Position numbers and translations under genes: made by a program
Notes under the pieces: model-generated
Told to the model about the DNA's origin: nothing
What the model saw: the letters and a program-made list of their open reading frames with translations, nothing else
The model's database searches: none
Part shown: one piece after another, positions 19,635 through 28,144 of the stretch
Layout: each line of letters begins with the position of its first letter
Position numbering within the stretch: position 1 is the first letter of the stretch
DNA from: CAYWCV01 sp964629885
GTDB lineage: Bacteria; Bacteroidota; Rhodothermia; Balneolales; CAYWCV01
Assembly (NCBI GenBank): GCA_964629885.1
Contig: CAZVRJ010000010.1
Location: 6,332 to 70,331 of the forward strand
Direction of reading: 5' to 3'
DNA length: 64,000 nt

Positions 19635-20054
19635 TTAACGAAGCCTATCGATTGAGCGTACCAACTTCTCATCTTTACGAATGTAAATGAGAGAAATGAT
19701 CATGAAGAAGAACGCAACCATTGGCAGTAATATTGACAAACCTTCGTCGATCAAGTTGACACTGATTCCACCCATCGAGAAAAGGACACCGGCACTGAAC
19801 CCCAAGCCCAAAATTTGAAAAATGAGCCCACGACGTAACCACGACATCTGGTTTCGGCGATTCTTGAACATGAAGATCACCGCGATGGCAATTAGAGTGG
19901 CAATTCCCACACCAGCAAGTATGCCAGACATGATCCATGAAGCAGGGTCCTCTGCAGCACGCTCGAATAGAGGAGAGAATAGGTAAGCCGCATTCAAAAC
20001 CACGGCTAGAACAAGGAATACGTGTTGAATTCGTTGAATCACTGGCTGGAACAA
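19635..20054 (-). CDS. DUF4293 family membrane protein
   Basis: 139 residues. The opening VIQRIQHVFLVLAVVLNAAYLFSP is the hallmark of DUF4293, a family largely confined to Bacteroidota and relatives, with four transmembrane helices (near residues 10-28, 42-62, 75-95 and 104-125) and a basic C-terminal tail. The function is unknown. It lies just downstream of the terminator at 20118-20155, so its promoter must sit in the 63 bases between, and it probably heads a two-gene unit with the EamA transporter. Confidence 0.85.
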   Translation of the reverse strand: MFQPVIQRIQHVFLVLAVVLNAAYLFSPLFERAAEDPASWIMSGILAGVGIATLIAIAVIFMFKNRRNQMSWLRRGLIFQILGLGFSAGVLFSMGGISVNLIDEGLSILLPMVAFFFMIISLIYIRKDEKLVRSIDRLR

Positions 20055-20117
20055 GTAAATGTTTACGACAACTAACGAAGCGTCAAGATATCATTTTACG
20101 GCTTAATTCGTAGAAAC

Positions 20118-20155
20118 AAAAAATGCCACCTAATCTTTAGGTGGCATTTTTTTTA
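20118..20155. terminator. Bidirectional-looking terminator after the TetR-TolC-adaptor-RND operon
   Basis: AAAAATGCCACCTAA and TTAGGTGGCATTTTT form a near-perfect stem with a three-base loop, with A runs on one side and T runs on the other. On the minus strand it closes the RND operon ending at 20167. No plus-strand gene ends nearby, so the other orientation is probably unused. Confidence 0.9.
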
Positions 20156-20166
20156 TAAAATCCACA

Positions 20167-23100
20167 TCATGTAGCAGTACTCGGTTTAATGCTGCCTACT
20201 TGAGCAACAACATATACATTTTCTTCAACTTCCTCTTCCACTTCGCTTGATGGCAATCTGCTTCTCGTTGCACCATTAGCCGATGCCGTAGCAGATGCCT
20301 TCATTTCTTTGCGATCATAAAAATACCGCCTCATCCTACGTTCTGCTGAGTCGAACAATGAATACAGAACCGGAACAAGAATGAGGGTAATCAAGGTAGA
20401 AAAGGATAGTCCCGCGATTACTGCGATTGCCATCGGTGCCCACCATGCAGCCTGTGTGCCACCATAGTAAACGTATAGATGGATGTTATTGAAAAACTCG
20501 GCAGGATTGGTGAAGAATGTGAAAAAGTCCAAATTGAACCCCGTCGCCAGCGGCACCAAACCGAGGACAGTGGTGATGGCTGTAAGTATAACCGGGCGAA
20601 AACGTGTCATACCACCCTGAAGGAGAGCTTCATACACACCAAGCCCATCTCGGCTACGCAGAATATCCACATAATCGATCAGAACGATGGCATTGTTTAC
20701 AACCACACCAGCGAGCGATATGATGCCAATGCCTGTCATAATGATACCAAATGGCATTTGAAAAACTACCAGTCCATACAACACTCCACTCACCGACATA
20801 ACCACAGAAGTCAACACGATAAGCGGCTTAGCAATGGAGTTGAACTGCGAAACAAGAATAAAGGTGATCAGGAACAGCGCTGTCATGAAGGCAAGCGTCA
20901 GAAACTCTTGGGCATCGTCTTGCTCCTGCTGCTGACCAGTCCAGTTGGCGGCTACACCTTGCGGGAGCTGCTCAATGAACGGTGCAAGCACCTCTTTCAC
21001 CTCGTCCAAAACCACGTTTGCCTGAAATTCTGGCTTCACATCGGCCCGAACCGTTATGACGCGCTCCATGTTGATGCGGTTCACACCGCCAGGGCTTTTA
21101 TCGATACTCCACGATGCGAGTGCACTGATTGGTACTTGACGGTCGTTCTCAGCCATAACAGTTAGGTCGCCTATCTGTGAAAGGTCGTTTCTGTATTGCT
21201 CTGCTAAACGAACCGTAATGTCAAATTCATCCTTACCGTCGCGGAACTTTGACGCTTCGACACCGTTGATGGCACTGCGAACCGTCATGCCGACCTTGTT
21301 CGTGTTTAGGCCAAATTTAGCTGCAAGCTCACGATTTACGTCAACACGCAACTCAGGACGGGAATCTGGGAGATCCGTTTCAAGACCTTCCAATTTAGCA
21401 TAGACAGGGTGGTTCTCAAGAATACGGAGGGCCTCTCGAGATAATTGGGTGATTTCTGCGAGGTTTTTGCCGTTGATTTCGAGGTTGACCACTTTACCGG
21501 TTGGTGGGCCATTTTGCTGCTGCTCTACGGTAATCTCGGCACCAACTAGGTCTGTGCTCAGGTTACTCTGCATCCAATCGAGCGCCTCGAAGGTATCGAA
21601 TTCTCGCTCATTGAATTCATTGAAGTTGACAACCACTGTTCCCAAGTGGGTCGAAGAACCACCTCCACCGAATCCACTTGCGATCTGTGAGCCAGATGTG
21701 GCCACAATCGACTTGGCATCGCCAATCTGCGGCATATTTTGAACTTTGGCCTCAATTTGACGAACAATACTATCGGTGAAATCAGCACTTGTTCCGACAG
21801 GTGCCTCAATCTGGGCATAAAGCGTGTTTGGTGGAATGTTTTCCGGGAAGAATTCAATTCCATTGTTGAATGCGCCGAAGACGACAAAGCTGCTGATTAG
21901 TATGACAAATGATATTCCAACTACTTTGAGTCGGTTGGTCAATGCCCATTTTAGTGTGGATGAGTACCAACCGATTATCACATTCACGCCGCTGTTCTGC
22001 CACCAAACTGCAATCTTGCTAAAAATAGTGACATGCAATATGTAAAGTATACCGGCTACGAACAGAGCGAGTCCCCAAGAGATTGGGTTCGATATCAGTA
22101 GCATGACCAGAAACAAAGTCGAAACGACAAGAATGGTGTAGCGGCCTCGCTTCGACATTGCTGGCTTGCCGTTATCGGCACCCACCCTTGTCATGAACAG
22201 CGCACATAATACCGGGTTGATCACGAGACCCACAAACAATGAGCTCGACAGAGTGATGATGAGCGTGATAGGCAAATAGCTCATAAACTCGCCTACGATT
22301 CCCGGCCAGAATAGCAGCGGGAAGAAGGCCGCGAGCGTCGTTAAAGTACCGGAAATGATAGGTATTGCAACCTCACCGGTTCCCTTCTTAGCAGCCTCGA
22401 AATTCTCGTAGCCTTCCTCGATATAGCGATAGATATTCTCGACTACCACAATGGCGTTATCGACAAGCATACCAAGGGCCAAAATGAGCGAGAACAGAAC
22501 GATCATGTTCATAGTAATGCCTAGAGCCATCAGCATGATGAACGACAAGAACATCGACATAGGAATTGCAATACCAACGAACGATGAGTTACGCACACCA
22601 AGGAAAAACAACAGCACCATGATGACAAGGATCAATCCTGATATGATATTGTTTTCGAGGCTACCCACCATTTCAGCGATCTCGACGCTTTGGTCGTTCG
22701 TGATGCTCACTGTGGTTGTGGCAGGAAAAATTATCTTATTGCGTTCGATTATGGCCTTGACGGCATCGGAGGTCTCAATGATGTTCTGACCCACTCTTTT
22801 CTTAACCGACAACGTAATTACGGGGCTTCCATCGAGTCGTGCATACGTTTCACGATCTTTGTATCCGTAGTCGACCGTCGCAAGGTCTTTGATATAAATA
22901 GGCTTGTCGTCAGGAGCTTTGATGACGATATCTTCGAGCAAACGTGGGTCGGTGTATTCGCCCGGTACACGCACGAGGAACTTCTTGTTGCCGACGTCGA
23001 TACCACCACCTGGGACGGTAACGTTTTCGTTGGCAATGGCATCGGTCACATCAGTAAAGCTAACACCATAGTATTTCAGCTTGTTTAGGTCGACATCCAC

Positions 23101-23691
23101 CTTGACCTCGCGATCCAATCCACCGGCAAGATCTACTTCAAGCACAGATGGAATCGACTCGATTTGCTCCTGAAGGTCTTCGGCCACTTTTTTGAGGCGG
23201 TCGAGACTGTATTGACCGCTAATGTTCACCTGCATTATGGGGAACTCGGAGATGTTGATCTCCTGCACAATGGGCTCCTCGGCCGCAGGTGGGAGATTTG
23301 GACGAGCCAGGTCAACCTTTTCGCGGACTTTCGTCAAGGCGTCGCTCATGTCGATACCCGTCTGGAACTCCACGTTGATGCTCGAATATCCCTCGGTTGT
23401 AGTCGACATCATCTTCTTGATGTCGGCAATTTCGTTGATCTTCTCTTCGAGCTTCTGGGTAACAAGACTCTCCATATCCTCAGGTGCCACACCAGGGTAC
23501 ACTGTAACGACGAATACGTTTGGAATCTTGACGTCGGGCGATGACTCCTTCGGGATGCGATTGTATGACACGAGGCCCAAAATGGCTACCAAAACCACCA
23601 TAACCATGACGCTGGTGCTTTGGTTGATCGCCAAAGATGATAAGCCGAACTCTTTTCGGTCGGCGCTGTGTTTATTTTTTAAATTGGCCAT
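20167..23691 (-). CDS. RND efflux pump (AcrB/MdtB-like superfamily), long form
   Basis: 1174 residues, longer than the usual 1020-1050. It has the standard two-porter-loop plan with ALGMLVDNAIVVVENIYRYIEEGYENFEAAKKG in the first membrane block and ISLAGVVVNNAIVLIDYVDILRSRDGLGVYEALLQGG in the second. The extra length comes from two extra hydrophobic stretches between the two halves (about residues 510-575), an aromatic-rich insert before the last helix (LDFFTFFTNPAEFFNN) and a charged C-terminal tail (SSEVEEEVEENVYVV). The operon supplies its own adaptor, TolC channel and TetR regulator, so this is a complete tripartite exporter. The substrate is unknown. Confidence 0.92.
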   Translation of the reverse strand: MANLKNKHSADRKEFGLSSLAINQSTSVMVMVVLVAILGLVSYNRIPKESSPDVKIPNVFVVTVYPGVAPEDMESLVTQKLEEKINEIADIKKMMSTTTEGYSSINVEFQTGIDMSDALTKVREKVDLARPNLPPAAEEPIVQEINISEFPIMQVNISGQYSLDRLKKVAEDLQEQIESIPSVLEVDLAGGLDREVKVDVDLNKLKYYGVSFTDVTDAIANENVTVPGGGIDVGNKKFLVRVPGEYTDPRLLEDIVIKAPDDKPIYIKDLATVDYGYKDRETYARLDGSPVITLSVKKRVGQNIIETSDAVKAIIERNKIIFPATTTVSITNDQSVEIAEMVGSLENNIISGLILVIMVLLFFLGVRNSSFVGIAIPMSMFLSFIMLMALGITMNMIVLFSLILALGMLVDNAIVVVENIYRYIEEGYENFEAAKKGTGEVAIPIISGTLTTLAAFFPLLFWPGIVGEFMSYLPITLIITLSSSLFVGLVINPVLCALFMTRVGADNGKPAMSKRGRYTILVVSTLFLVMLLISNPISWGLALFVAGILYILHVTIFSKIAVWWQNSGVNVIIGWYSSTLKWALTNRLKVVGISFVILISSFVVFGAFNNGIEFFPENIPPNTLYAQIEAPVGTSADFTDSIVRQIEAKVQNMPQIGDAKSIVATSGSQIASGFGGGGSSTHLGTVVVNFNEFNEREFDTFEALDWMQSNLSTDLVGAEITVEQQQNGPPTGKVVNLEINGKNLAEITQLSREALRILENHPVYAKLEGLETDLPDSRPELRVDVNRELAAKFGLNTNKVGMTVRSAINGVEASKFRDGKDEFDITVRLAEQYRNDLSQIGDLTVMAENDRQVPISALASWSIDKSPGGVNRINMERVITVRADVKPEFQANVVLDEVKEVLAPFIEQLPQGVAANWTGQQQEQDDAQEFLTLAFMTALFLITFILVSQFNSIAKPLIVLTSVVMSVSGVLYGLVVFQMPFGIIMTGIGIISLAGVVVNNAIVLIDYVDILRSRDGLGVYEALLQGGMTRFRPVILTAITTVLGLVPLATGFNLDFFTFFTNPAEFFNNIHLYVYYGGTQAAWWAPMAIAVIAGLSFSTLITLILVPVLYSLFDSAERRMRRYFYDRKEMKASATASANGATRSRLPSSEVEEEVEENVYVVAQVGSIKPSTAT

Positions 23692-23716
23692 ACGAAGCGG
23701 TATGTGCTTTTGAAAA

Positions 23717-24826
23717 TTATTGTGCTACTTCTGCAACACCGTTGGTGCCAGACGAGATGACCCGAATACGGGTTCTGTTTTCGACACTTGCAGCACCAGT
23801 GGTGATGACTTGGTCGCCTATGTTTAAACCACCGGTAATAACAACCCTATTATTGAATAGGGCTCCAGTCGTAACCTGTCGCGATTCGGCTATTGGATTT
23901 CCATTTTCGTCGGAGCCCACTACATATACTTGATAGCCATCCTCGTTTCGGAACACATACTCTTGAGCAAGTACAAGCACCTCATCGAATGAGCGCGTCT
24001 GGATCCTGACGTTAGATACCATGTCGATTTTGAATCGGTTGCCCCTGTTAGGGATGTTTGCCTCGACGGTAAATGTGCGTGCCTGTGGATCAATACTGGT
24101 TCCCACGAACACGACCGTGCTCTTGATGACCTCGCTTCTGAATTCATCAAACGTGATTTCCACGCTATCGCCTACACGAACCGATTCGGTATATCGAGCC
24201 GGAACCCCTGCGCGAACGCGAACAGTCCCGTCTGATATGAGACGAACCACCGGCGTACCTGGTGCTACCGTTTCACCCACTTCACTTATGATGTCTTCGA
24301 CAACGGCATTGAAGGGCGCACGAATTACGGTGCGGTCGAGTTGCAGCTGAAGCAGCTTCAGACTAGCCTCTGTTTGCTCATACGTAGTTTTTGCAGCGAT
24401 TAGGTCAAGCTCCGATCCAATTCGATCTTTTTCCCAGATGGCCTTGCGGCGCTCGTAGTTCTCGCGGGCATTCTCGTTTTGAGCACGAAGCCTCGACACT
24501 TCGAGCACGATCTGTGCGTCATCGATTTTAGCGATTGGGGCACCCTTTGCAACACGACTGCCACGACGAACCCTCATTTCGACGATGCGTCCGCTTCCCT
24601 CGGCTGCCAGATTGATGTCCTCAGATGCTTTAACAGTGCCGATCACGTTTAGGAAGTCTTGAAAGGGCTCTGCTTCGATCAATATCGATTCTACATTTAC
24701 TACTCGAATTTGATCCTGTGCCAGTGTTGCACCGTTGGCAGGATCAACTTGGGATTCCTCGCCTGAGCAGGATGCAAATACTCCTGCAATGATTACGGTT
24801 GCGATTAGATACTGTGTGAATTTCAT
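23717..24826 (-). CDS. RND periplasmic adaptor protein, lipoprotein
   Basis: 369 residues, AcrA type. The lipoprotein signal ends at GVFASC. The sequence shows a lipoyl half (EGSGRIVEMRVRRGSRVAKG), a shorter helical hairpin (about 105-160) than that of the first adaptor in the window, the second lipoyl half (IRAPFNAVVEDIISEVGETV), then beta-barrel and C-terminal domains. It connects the RND pump (25 bases downstream) with the TolC-like channel (26 bases upstream). Confidence 0.92.
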   Translation of the reverse strand: MKFTQYLIATVIIAGVFASCSGEESQVDPANGATLAQDQIRVVNVESILIEAEPFQDFLNVIGTVKASEDINLAAEGSGRIVEMRVRRGSRVAKGAPIAKIDDAQIVLEVSRLRAQNENARENYERRKAIWEKDRIGSELDLIAAKTTYEQTEASLKLLQLQLDRTVIRAPFNAVVEDIISEVGETVAPGTPVVRLISDGTVRVRAGVPARYTESVRVGDSVEITFDEFRSEVIKSTVVFVGTSIDPQARTFTVEANIPNRGNRFKIDMVSNVRIQTRSFDEVLVLAQEYVFRNEDGYQVYVVGSDENGNPIAESRQVTTGALFNNRVVITGGLNIGDQVITTGAASVENRTRIRVISSGTNGVAEVAQ

Positions 24827-24852
24827 AGCGTGTTGTTGTGATGTCTGTAAAA

Positions 24853-26286
24853 TCAGTTGGAAACAAATGGCACATGACCAATGGCCTGGTCATACTTTGC
24901 CTTGCTGTTCAGGTAGTCAAAAATCAGTTGTGCATAGTTGAGCTGGGCTTGGCGCAGCTGCAGTTCAGCTTCTGTAACGTCGAGCTGCGTTCCAAGTCCG
25001 TTATTGAATCGTGCCAAAGCGCGGTCATACCCCGTTCGTGCCAAGTCGATACCCTCTTTGACCGAGGGCAAAACCGTGATCACTTGGTTGATTTCCTCGC
25101 TAGCAGTTATCACTTCGTTACGTGCCTGCCGTTCAGCCAAACTGAGCTGCTCCTCAAGATCCTTTCGCGAAATAATGGCACGTTGCACATTCGTGTTGCG
25201 TCTCATACCGTCGAAGATTGGCAGACTAGCCTTGACTCCAAGAGTCTGAAAGCGGGCACGCGAATCACTGTCTCCGAAAAAGTTGGGGGAACCCGGCTGT
25301 GCCGCCGACCAACGCAAGTTATAGGTCGCTGTGATATTGGGGTAATACATCGACTTCTCGGACGAGATTTCCTTCTTTTTGAGTTGAATCTGGTAGTCCA
25401 ACATCCTCAAATCGCCCCTCGTCTGACCCAGATTCGGAACCTCGCCTGCGCGAACCAACGGTTGGTACGGCGTTTGATTCGATACTGATGAGATGGATGC
25501 ATTCGACGGAGAGGCCTCGCTAGAAAAAATATCGAAAGCAGAAAGGTCCCCCTCGATTTCAAAATCTACATCGAGAGGCATACCCATCAGAACCTTAAGG
25601 TTTCTATAAGCAGCATTCACCGAATTTAACGACTGCTGGATACGGGGCTCCTCGTTTCTGAGCTGAACCTCAACTCGCAACACTTCATATTCGTCAATAA
25701 TACCAGCTCCAGCCCTGCTCTTGTTATCGGAGAGATTCTCGCGTAGCCTCGAGATGGTTGCCTCCTGAAGCCTAAGCTGCTCTTTGGCAATTAGCACCGT
25801 ATGATACGCCTGTCTGGTTTGGGTTACTACGAACTGTGATGCTGCGCGGTAATTCTCCAATTGAGCCATACGAAACACGGATGAGCTGCTTATGCCGATG
25901 AAGGCCTGACCACGGAAGAGGGTCTGCTGAATGCTTAGACCTCCGTCCCACGAGTTGTCGGTTCCAAACGCAATGGGCACCAACGAACCAGGCTCACCAC
26001 CAAAGAACTCGCCCGGTACGAAATTCACTGGGATCTCCATGTTTCGAGTGTATGTCATGTCGGCGTTAATTGTGGGCATCACCTCAGCCCAAGCCAAATT
26101 CTCGAGTTGGTCGGCGTCGCGCACACTTAGCAGCGCCCGCTTCATGTCGGTCGAGTTGGCCAGAGCCGTCTCGATAGCTGTCTGCAAATTAACCTTTACT
26201 CCGGGCTTAATGGCCTCGGTTTGGGCCATAATACTTGATGCAGAAAGTAGCAGCGCTAAAAATGTTACAAATGTGGTTCTTAACAT
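24853..26286 (-). CDS. TolC family outer membrane efflux protein
   Basis: Start 26286 gives MLRTTFVTFLALLLSASSIMAQ as a signal peptide; 12 further codons upstream are open but less likely. The mature protein has the duplicated TolC/OEP fold, with two helical-barrel repeats (AIETALANSTDMKRALLSVRDADQ; LDYQIQLKKKEISSEKSMYYPNI) and the conserved late segment ARTGYDRALARFNNGLGTQLDVTEAELQLRQAQ. It forms the outer membrane exit duct of the pump encoded by the following genes, and might also serve the TolC-less RND pair at 7175-11606. Confidence 0.92.
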   Translation of the reverse strand: MLRTTFVTFLALLLSASSIMAQTEAIKPGVKVNLQTAIETALANSTDMKRALLSVRDADQLENLAWAEVMPTINADMTYTRNMEIPVNFVPGEFFGGEPGSLVPIAFGTDNSWDGGLSIQQTLFRGQAFIGISSSSVFRMAQLENYRAASQFVVTQTRQAYHTVLIAKEQLRLQEATISRLRENLSDNKSRAGAGIIDEYEVLRVEVQLRNEEPRIQQSLNSVNAAYRNLKVLMGMPLDVDFEIEGDLSAFDIFSSEASPSNASISSVSNQTPYQPLVRAGEVPNLGQTRGDLRMLDYQIQLKKKEISSEKSMYYPNITATYNLRWSAAQPGSPNFFGDSDSRARFQTLGVKASLPIFDGMRRNTNVQRAIISRKDLEEQLSLAERQARNEVITASEEINQVITVLPSVKEGIDLARTGYDRALARFNNGLGTQLDVTEAELQLRQAQLNYAQLIFDYLNSKAKYDQAIGHVPFVSN

Positions 26287-26329
26287 ATATCTGTAGATGT
26301 TGTCGGGGTAGTCATCAATCATTTCAGAA

Positions 26330-27004
26330 TCAAGCCGATTTCACCATGTCGTCGACAGGTGCATACCGGAGACCCTCCAATAGTAGGTTGATGTAATGGG
26401 GTACTAAATCTTCAAATGTCAACGTGTTCAAAATTGGAATTTCATGTCCACGATGACGCATGTTGTACAACTGAATCACGCCTCGCATACTGCTCCACAT
26501 CATTACCGCCAACTCGTTTGGGTTATGCTTTTCGTGGATGGACCCATCATCCATGCCGTCTCGGATAGCATCTAGTGTATAACGAAACAGTGACTCTCCG
26601 AGATCATGGCATGAAATGGCGATTGCGCTGTCTTTTGAGTCATTTTCCATGTCGGTTAACTCAAAATAAGAGGTAGCCTTGAAGTAGTCGGGCTGGGTTA
26701 CAGCAAAATTGAAATAGGCCAAACCAATGTTGCGCAGCTTTTCTCTGCCCACAACCGGCTTCTCATAGGCGATGCGAAACTGGTCGAGCATAATGTGCAT
26801 ACCCTTTTCACAAACGGCTAAATAAAGCTCTATTTTACTTTTGTAGTATAGATACAGTGTACCCTTGCTTAATTCGGCCACATCGGCTATTTCGTCCATC
26901 GTCGCCGAATCAACGCCCTTTACGAAGAAGACCTTCTCGGCCGCGTCGACTATAGCCATGCGCCGTTGTTCGCGTTCACGCTCTTTTCGTTCTGATATAC
27001 CCAT
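26330..27004 (-). CDS. TetR/AcrR family transcriptional regulator
   Basis: 224 residues. The N-terminal TetR helix-turn-helix (about 15-62) reads IVDAAEKVFFVKGVDSATMDEIADVAELSKGTLYLYYKSK, ending in the typical TLYLYYKSK signature. The rest is the ligand-binding helical domain (TetR_C-like, with an NFAVTQPDYFKATSYFE motif). It is the first gene of the TolC-adaptor-RND operon, and a palindrome that fits a TetR operator lies 25 bases before its start, so it most likely represses its own operon until a pump substrate binds. Confidence 0.92.
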   Translation of the reverse strand: MGISERKEREREQRRMAIVDAAEKVFFVKGVDSATMDEIADVAELSKGTLYLYYKSKIELYLAVCEKGMHIMLDQFRIAYEKPVVGREKLRNIGLAYFNFAVTQPDYFKATSYFELTDMENDSKDSAIAISCHDLGESLFRYTLDAIRDGMDDGSIHEKHNPNELAVMMWSSMRGVIQLYNMRHRGHEIPILNTLTFEDLVPHYINLLLEGLRYAPVDDMVKSA

Positions 27005-27028
27005 TTGGTGTCGTGCGGATGATAAATG

Positions 27029-27041
27029 ACTGTCGGTCAGT
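27029..27041. promoter_or_regulatory. Predicted TetR operator
   Basis: Dyad ACTG-TCGGT-CAGT (13 bases, perfect four-base arms) flanked by TG and AA. It sits 25 bases upstream of the tetR start, in the 145-base divergent gap shared with the EamA gene at 27150, and could control both directions. Operators of this size and spacing are normal for TetR regulators of efflux operons. Confidence 0.55.
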
Positions 27042-27149
27042 AAATGTACGTAGATTTAACAACTTGCTTGCATTGCATTACGTAAATCTGGTGCATAAAG
27101 TTTCCCACCCGACAAAAAAAGCGCTACCTTTTCGGATTATTTTTTCCCA

Positions 27150-28031
27150 ATGAGCAACAGACCTCTCTACCTAGATCTTTTACTTTTGGCAGTGGTCGCG
27201 GTGTGGGGTGCCAACTTCGCCGTTGTCAAGTACAGCTTGGCTGAGGTGAGTCCGATGGCATTCAACAGCCTTAGATTTATGCTCGCTTTGGCTGTGATGT
27301 GGTATTTGGCCATCCATCGGGGAAGTAAAATCAGGATTCACAAGGGTGACGTCTGGCCGCTGATCGGCTTGGGTATTCTTGGAAACTTCGTGTACCAAGT
27401 AGCCTTTATTATCGGCATCGAATGGAGTTATTCGGCAAACGCGGCCGTCATGCTTGGCTCAGGTCCCGTGTACGTTGCCATCATGTCGCATTTTCTATTC
27501 AAGGAAAAGGTAACGACGCCACAAGTGACCGGCATCATCACGGGCTTCTTGGGGGTTCTCATGCTAATCTTTGGCAAGACTGGCTTCCAACTTGAGCTGA
27601 AGTCGGGTCTTGGCGACCTCATGCTGTTTCTGGCTGCAGTGTGCTGGGCATTGTATTCGCTTTTGTCGCGGAATTTTCTGAGCAGGTACAAGCCACTCGA
27701 TTTGGCAGTAATCAGCATGACTAGTGGTGGTCTCGCGATAATCCTTGCTGGGATGCCCTGGGTGTGGCAAACTAACCTACTTACCCTAAGTGGTGAAGCT
27801 TGGATGGGAATTGTCTATAGTGGTGCCTTGTCGATCGGTGTATCCTATATCATTTGGAACCATGGATTGAGCAAAGTGGGTGCAGTGCGTACCACAGCGT
27901 TTCAAAATTTCGTACCGATGTTTGGGATAGTATTTGGCTTCCTACTACTCGATGAACGCCTATCCTGGGTGCAATATATGGGGGCCATATTCGTAATAGC
28001 AGGCGTTGTGATGACGCGTTGGCGATGGTAA
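27150..28031 (+). CDS. EamA/DMT family transporter
   Basis: 293 residues, ten predicted transmembrane helices in two EamA halves (AVVAVWGANFAVVKYSLAEVSPMAFNSLRF at the start; GAVRTTAFQNFVPMFGIVFGFLLLDERLSWVQYMGAIFVIAGVV at the end). It is an exporter of small metabolites with no identifiable substrate. It lies divergent from the TetR-led efflux operon and is not closely related in sequence to the other EamA protein of this window. The polysaccharide export genes begin 113 bases downstream. Confidence 0.9.
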   Translation: MSNRPLYLDLLLLAVVAVWGANFAVVKYSLAEVSPMAFNSLRFMLALAVMWYLAIHRGSKIRIHKGDVWPLIGLGILGNFVYQVAFIIGIEWSYSANAAVMLGSGPVYVAIMSHFLFKEKVTTPQVTGIITGFLGVLMLIFGKTGFQLELKSGLGDLMLFLAAVCWALYSLLSRNFLSRYKPLDLAVISMTSGGLAIILAGMPWVWQTNLLTLSGEAWMGIVYSGALSIGVSYIIWNHGLSKVGAVRTTAFQNFVPMFGIVFGFLLLDERLSWVQYMGAIFVIAGVVMTRWRW

Positions 28032-28144
28032 TCGCTTAATATGGATCGTAGATTAGCCGTTTAATGGCTGAAGTGCTGTTTTTTTTGTACTTTTCTGCCT
28101 GTCTCCGCGTTTTTTACACGCTTTTCCAAACGATATTTCCATTT

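Noticed and set aside
26791..26801. GCATAATGTGC inside the tetR gene as a fourth ACATTAT element
   Set aside because: It lies within a coding sequence far from the glycan genes, so the match is most likely chance.
27114..27125. AAAAAAAGCGCT upstream of the EamA gene at 27150 as a third LacI-type operator
   Set aside because: Only the left arm and the AGCGCT core match; the right arm reads ACC instead of TTT, so it is weaker than the two perfect sites.
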